A stretch of DNA of 64,000 bases from JBGSIC01 sp041751875 (GTDB lineage: Bacteria; Bdellovibrionota; FAC87; UBA2466; JACKAF01), in NCBI GenBank assembly GCA_041751875.1, contig JBGSIC010000025.1:1-64000 (forward strand), written 5' to 3'. Position 1 is the stretch's first letter. Each line of letters begins with the position of its first letter. Positions 62,264 to 64,000 of this stretch are shown in pieces. A program made the position numbers and the translations under genes. The notes under the pieces were generated by a model. It was not told the origin of the DNA. It ran no database searches and saw nothing but the letters and a program-made list of their open reading frames with translations.

Positions 62264-64000
62264 ACCGTTCTTCCTCCTCATCTCTTATGGGATTGTACGC
62301 TTTACCGGCGGTGGGCTGCCTTTTTTTCATCTTGTATCAGCTGCGGCCTGTTGAGGGCATGATCGGTCACGACTACTACCTCGCTTTTGCCGAGATGCTT
62401 TTTGGCCAGTTTCATTTTCGCATCGAGGGATTTTCCGTCCCACACTTTAATCCTTGGCAGTGCGGGGGCATCCCTTTTTTCGCCGATCCCCAATCCACCT
62501 ATTACTCGCTCCCCCAATGGCTCAACTTTCTTTTTTCTCCTTGGATGGCGGTCATCCTTTCTTACGCCCTTTTTATGGCTTTCGGTTACCTCGGAACATA
62601 CCTGCTTTTTTCTCGCGTTTTTCTCTACGGTTTCTTGAGCTCTCACCTGACAGCCCTTTTGTTTCTTCTCAATGGATTTGCCTTCGCCCATTTTTGGGTT
62701 GGTCATCTTACCCACCACGGGTTTTTCCTTTTCCCTTGGATTTTACTTTTTTGGCTTTCCCCTAAAGGTGGCGGTCTTCGGCCTATTCTTATTTCCTCTC
62801 TGGGTACTGCGCTCTGTGGAGCCTATCTTCTGTGGAGCGGGGGTGCGCACCTGTTGGTGGTCTTTGCTTTTCTGGCGCTCCTTCTGCTTCCCTACGCGTG
62901 CAAACGCCACCGCGCAGACCGCCCGGCCCATCTCTATTTTCTCTCTTTTTCTTTGGGACTATTTTTCGTGTTTTGTTGGGCCAAACTCAGTGTGGCACTC
63001 GCGTATCTCCCGTTAGGACACCGCCACGCCATGAGCTTGACTCCCGAGTCTCCGGTGATCGCATTCCTTCGCTATTTTTGGTTCTGGCCAAGTACTCCCC
63101 CGTATCTTCCCTTCGGCACCATTAACCAAGGGGCGTGGGAGTACGTGGGGTTTATCAGCAAAGCCTGTCTTCCTCTCTCCCTGGGCGCTATGGCCTGGTG
63201 GTGGAAGGGGCGCGAAAACAACCGCAGCGCGTGGTTGTTCTACTACGCGCTAGCTTTTGCCGGAATGCTGGCACTCGCCTCCGGAAAACTGGTTAATCTT
63301 TTCCCTTTGCTCACCGCGTATCACAACCCCATCAAACTTTTTATCGTACTACTCTGGCCCATCCTCTTTCTGTGTGCGTTTGTGTTAAACGCACTCGAAC
63401 GAAGCTCTCTCTTCAAAGCACTCCCCCCCTCCACACGCACGGTTTGTTTCTTCTTTCTCGCCGCCCTTCTTTACACGGAATATAGTTACTCCATTCGCTT
63501 CTTTCGTGACAACGCACTGGGAATTTCTTTCTCCCCTTCAGCCGCAAACCAAATTGATCGTTCGCTCAAGCTTGGCGAGCCACTGCCTCCGGTAGCGCAT
63601 GTTATCGCCGAACCGGGAAAGGATATTCAGGTTCTCGCGCAAGGAGAAACTTCGCTGGCCTGTTATGAACCGCTGTTTGGTTACCGACAGGAGGAAGTTC
63701 GGGCGCAAATTCGGCCAGGACCTACCGAAGAAATAGTTAACGGGGTCTTTAATCTCAATCATCCGGGCTGTTTTCTGTACCCCGACCATTTTCAGTGTCG
63801 GGCGTGGGATCGTATTCCGCAAACAGAAGAAAACGCTTTTCTCACATTTCGCCAAGGTCGCAACCCATGGGAAATCCCGCTATGGCACCGCCTGGCGCTC
63901 ATTTTAAGTTTTGTTTCGCTTACACTGGGCATGGGTGTGTTTTTGTTCGCACACCGCAACACTATTAAAGCCGAGTGTCTACGCCTGTTGGGAAAAGGAA
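62260..64000 (+). CDS. YfhO-like polytopic membrane protein, 3' end cut by the window
   Basis: An open frame of 580 codons from ATG 62260 to the window edge without a stop. It has about ten membrane helices. The region around residues 65-85 (NPWQCGGIPFFADPQS) matches the PxWNP-x-GGxPF-x-x-PQ motif of the YfhO family of GT-C-fold membrane proteins, which attach sugars to teichoic acids or other carriers. HDYYLAFAEM upstream carries the Asp expected near the catalytic site. A soluble stretch (about 430-540) follows. The ATGA overlap with the TMTC-like gene suggests that the two act in the same pathway. Confidence 0.78.
   Translation, partial: MNRSSSSSLMGLYALPAVGCLFFILYQLRPVEGMIGHDYYLAFAEMLFGQFHFRIEGFSVPHFNPWQCGGIPFFADPQSTYYSLPQWLNFLFSPWMAVILSYALFMAFGYLGTYLLFSRVFLYGFLSSHLTALLFLLNGFAFAHFWVGHLTHHGFFLFPWILLFWLSPKGGGLRPILISSLGTALCGAYLLWSGGAHLLVVFAFLALLLLPYACKRHRADRPAHLYFLSFSLGLFFVFCWAKLSVALAYLPLGHRHAMSLTPESPVIAFLRYFWFWPSTPPYLPFGTINQGAWEYVGFISKACLPLSLGAMAWWWKGRENNRSAWLFYYALAFAGMLALASGKLVNLFPLLTAYHNPIKLFIVLLWPILFLCAFVLNALERSSLFKALPPSTRTVCFFFLAALLYTEYSYSIRFFRDNALGISFSPSAANQIDRSLKLGEPLPPVAHVIAEPGKDIQVLAQGETSLACYEPLFGYRQEEVRAQIRPGPTEEIVNGVFNLNHPGCFLYPDHFQCRAWDRIPQTEENAFLTFRQGRNPWEIPLWHRLALILSFVSLTLGMGVFLFAHRNTIKAECLRLLGKG

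Overview
The window reads as an ordinary stretch of chromosome from a Gram-negative bacterium. It has a Kdo transferase (waaA), signal-peptide beta-barrel proteins ending in an aromatic or barrel-like strand, many lipoproteins and a compact layout in which convergent genes touch or overlap. Several gene choices fit a Bdellovibrio-like or other former 'delta' lineage: a secreted neutral ceramidase, an acyl-CoA-binding protein, a PilZ protein next to a giant TPR protein, and the TIGR03545/TIGR03546 pair. That placement is inference; no rRNA or species marker is present. No tRNA, rRNA, CRISPR array, prophage or transposase gene was seen.

Layout. 1-4.8 kb: the end of ribH, a sensor-less sigma-54 activator overlapping a secreted protein gene, rpmB, a DUF218/YdcF membrane protein, a porin-like protein with its terminator, and a 53-residue basic protein. 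4.8-9.1 kb (minus strand): waaA, argS and an unrecognised 430-residue protein. 9.3-25.7 kb (plus strand): a long housekeeping run with a small exported protein, suhB, a GYF_2-like single-pass protein, neutral ceramidase, tilS, ftsH, a repeat-containing lipoprotein, an ABC-2 exporter pair, the conserved cdaA-cdaR-glmM cluster for cyclic di-AMP and peptidoglycan precursor synthesis, then nnr and tsaE.

25.6-41 kb is the accessory, envelope-rich part. It holds an exported protein with a duplicated module, a small outer-membrane protein, a frameshifted acyl-CoA-binding protein next to an exported flavin monooxygenase, a Pro/Gly-repeat lipoprotein with a calcium-binding-like C-terminus, a vWA lipoprotein, a PilZ protein, a 1370-residue TPR protein and an M23 peptidase. 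41-50.6 kb: bolA and an aldehyde dehydrogenase, pgsA, queF, a gluzincin metalloprotease coupled to a beta-barrel gene, the TIGR03546/TIGR03545 pair, and a PYROXD2-like oxidoreductase. 50.8-57.3 kb: a TPR membrane protein and an overlapping biotin operon bioF-bioD-bioA that ends in a gene for a ferritin-like di-iron protein. A pteridine-reductase-like SDR is divergent from bioF. 57.3-64 kb: exported proteins of unknown role and two coupled polytopic membrane proteins (TMTC-like and YfhO-like), the second cut by the window end.

The most interesting points are the di-iron protein wired into the biotin operon, a dispersed GGTGCCAGG...CCTGGCACC-type palindromic repeat family with two long and three short copies, the frameshifted acyl-CoA-binding gene, and the surface-protein cluster at 31.5-39.7 kb. 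All function calls come from reading motifs by eye; no database search was run.
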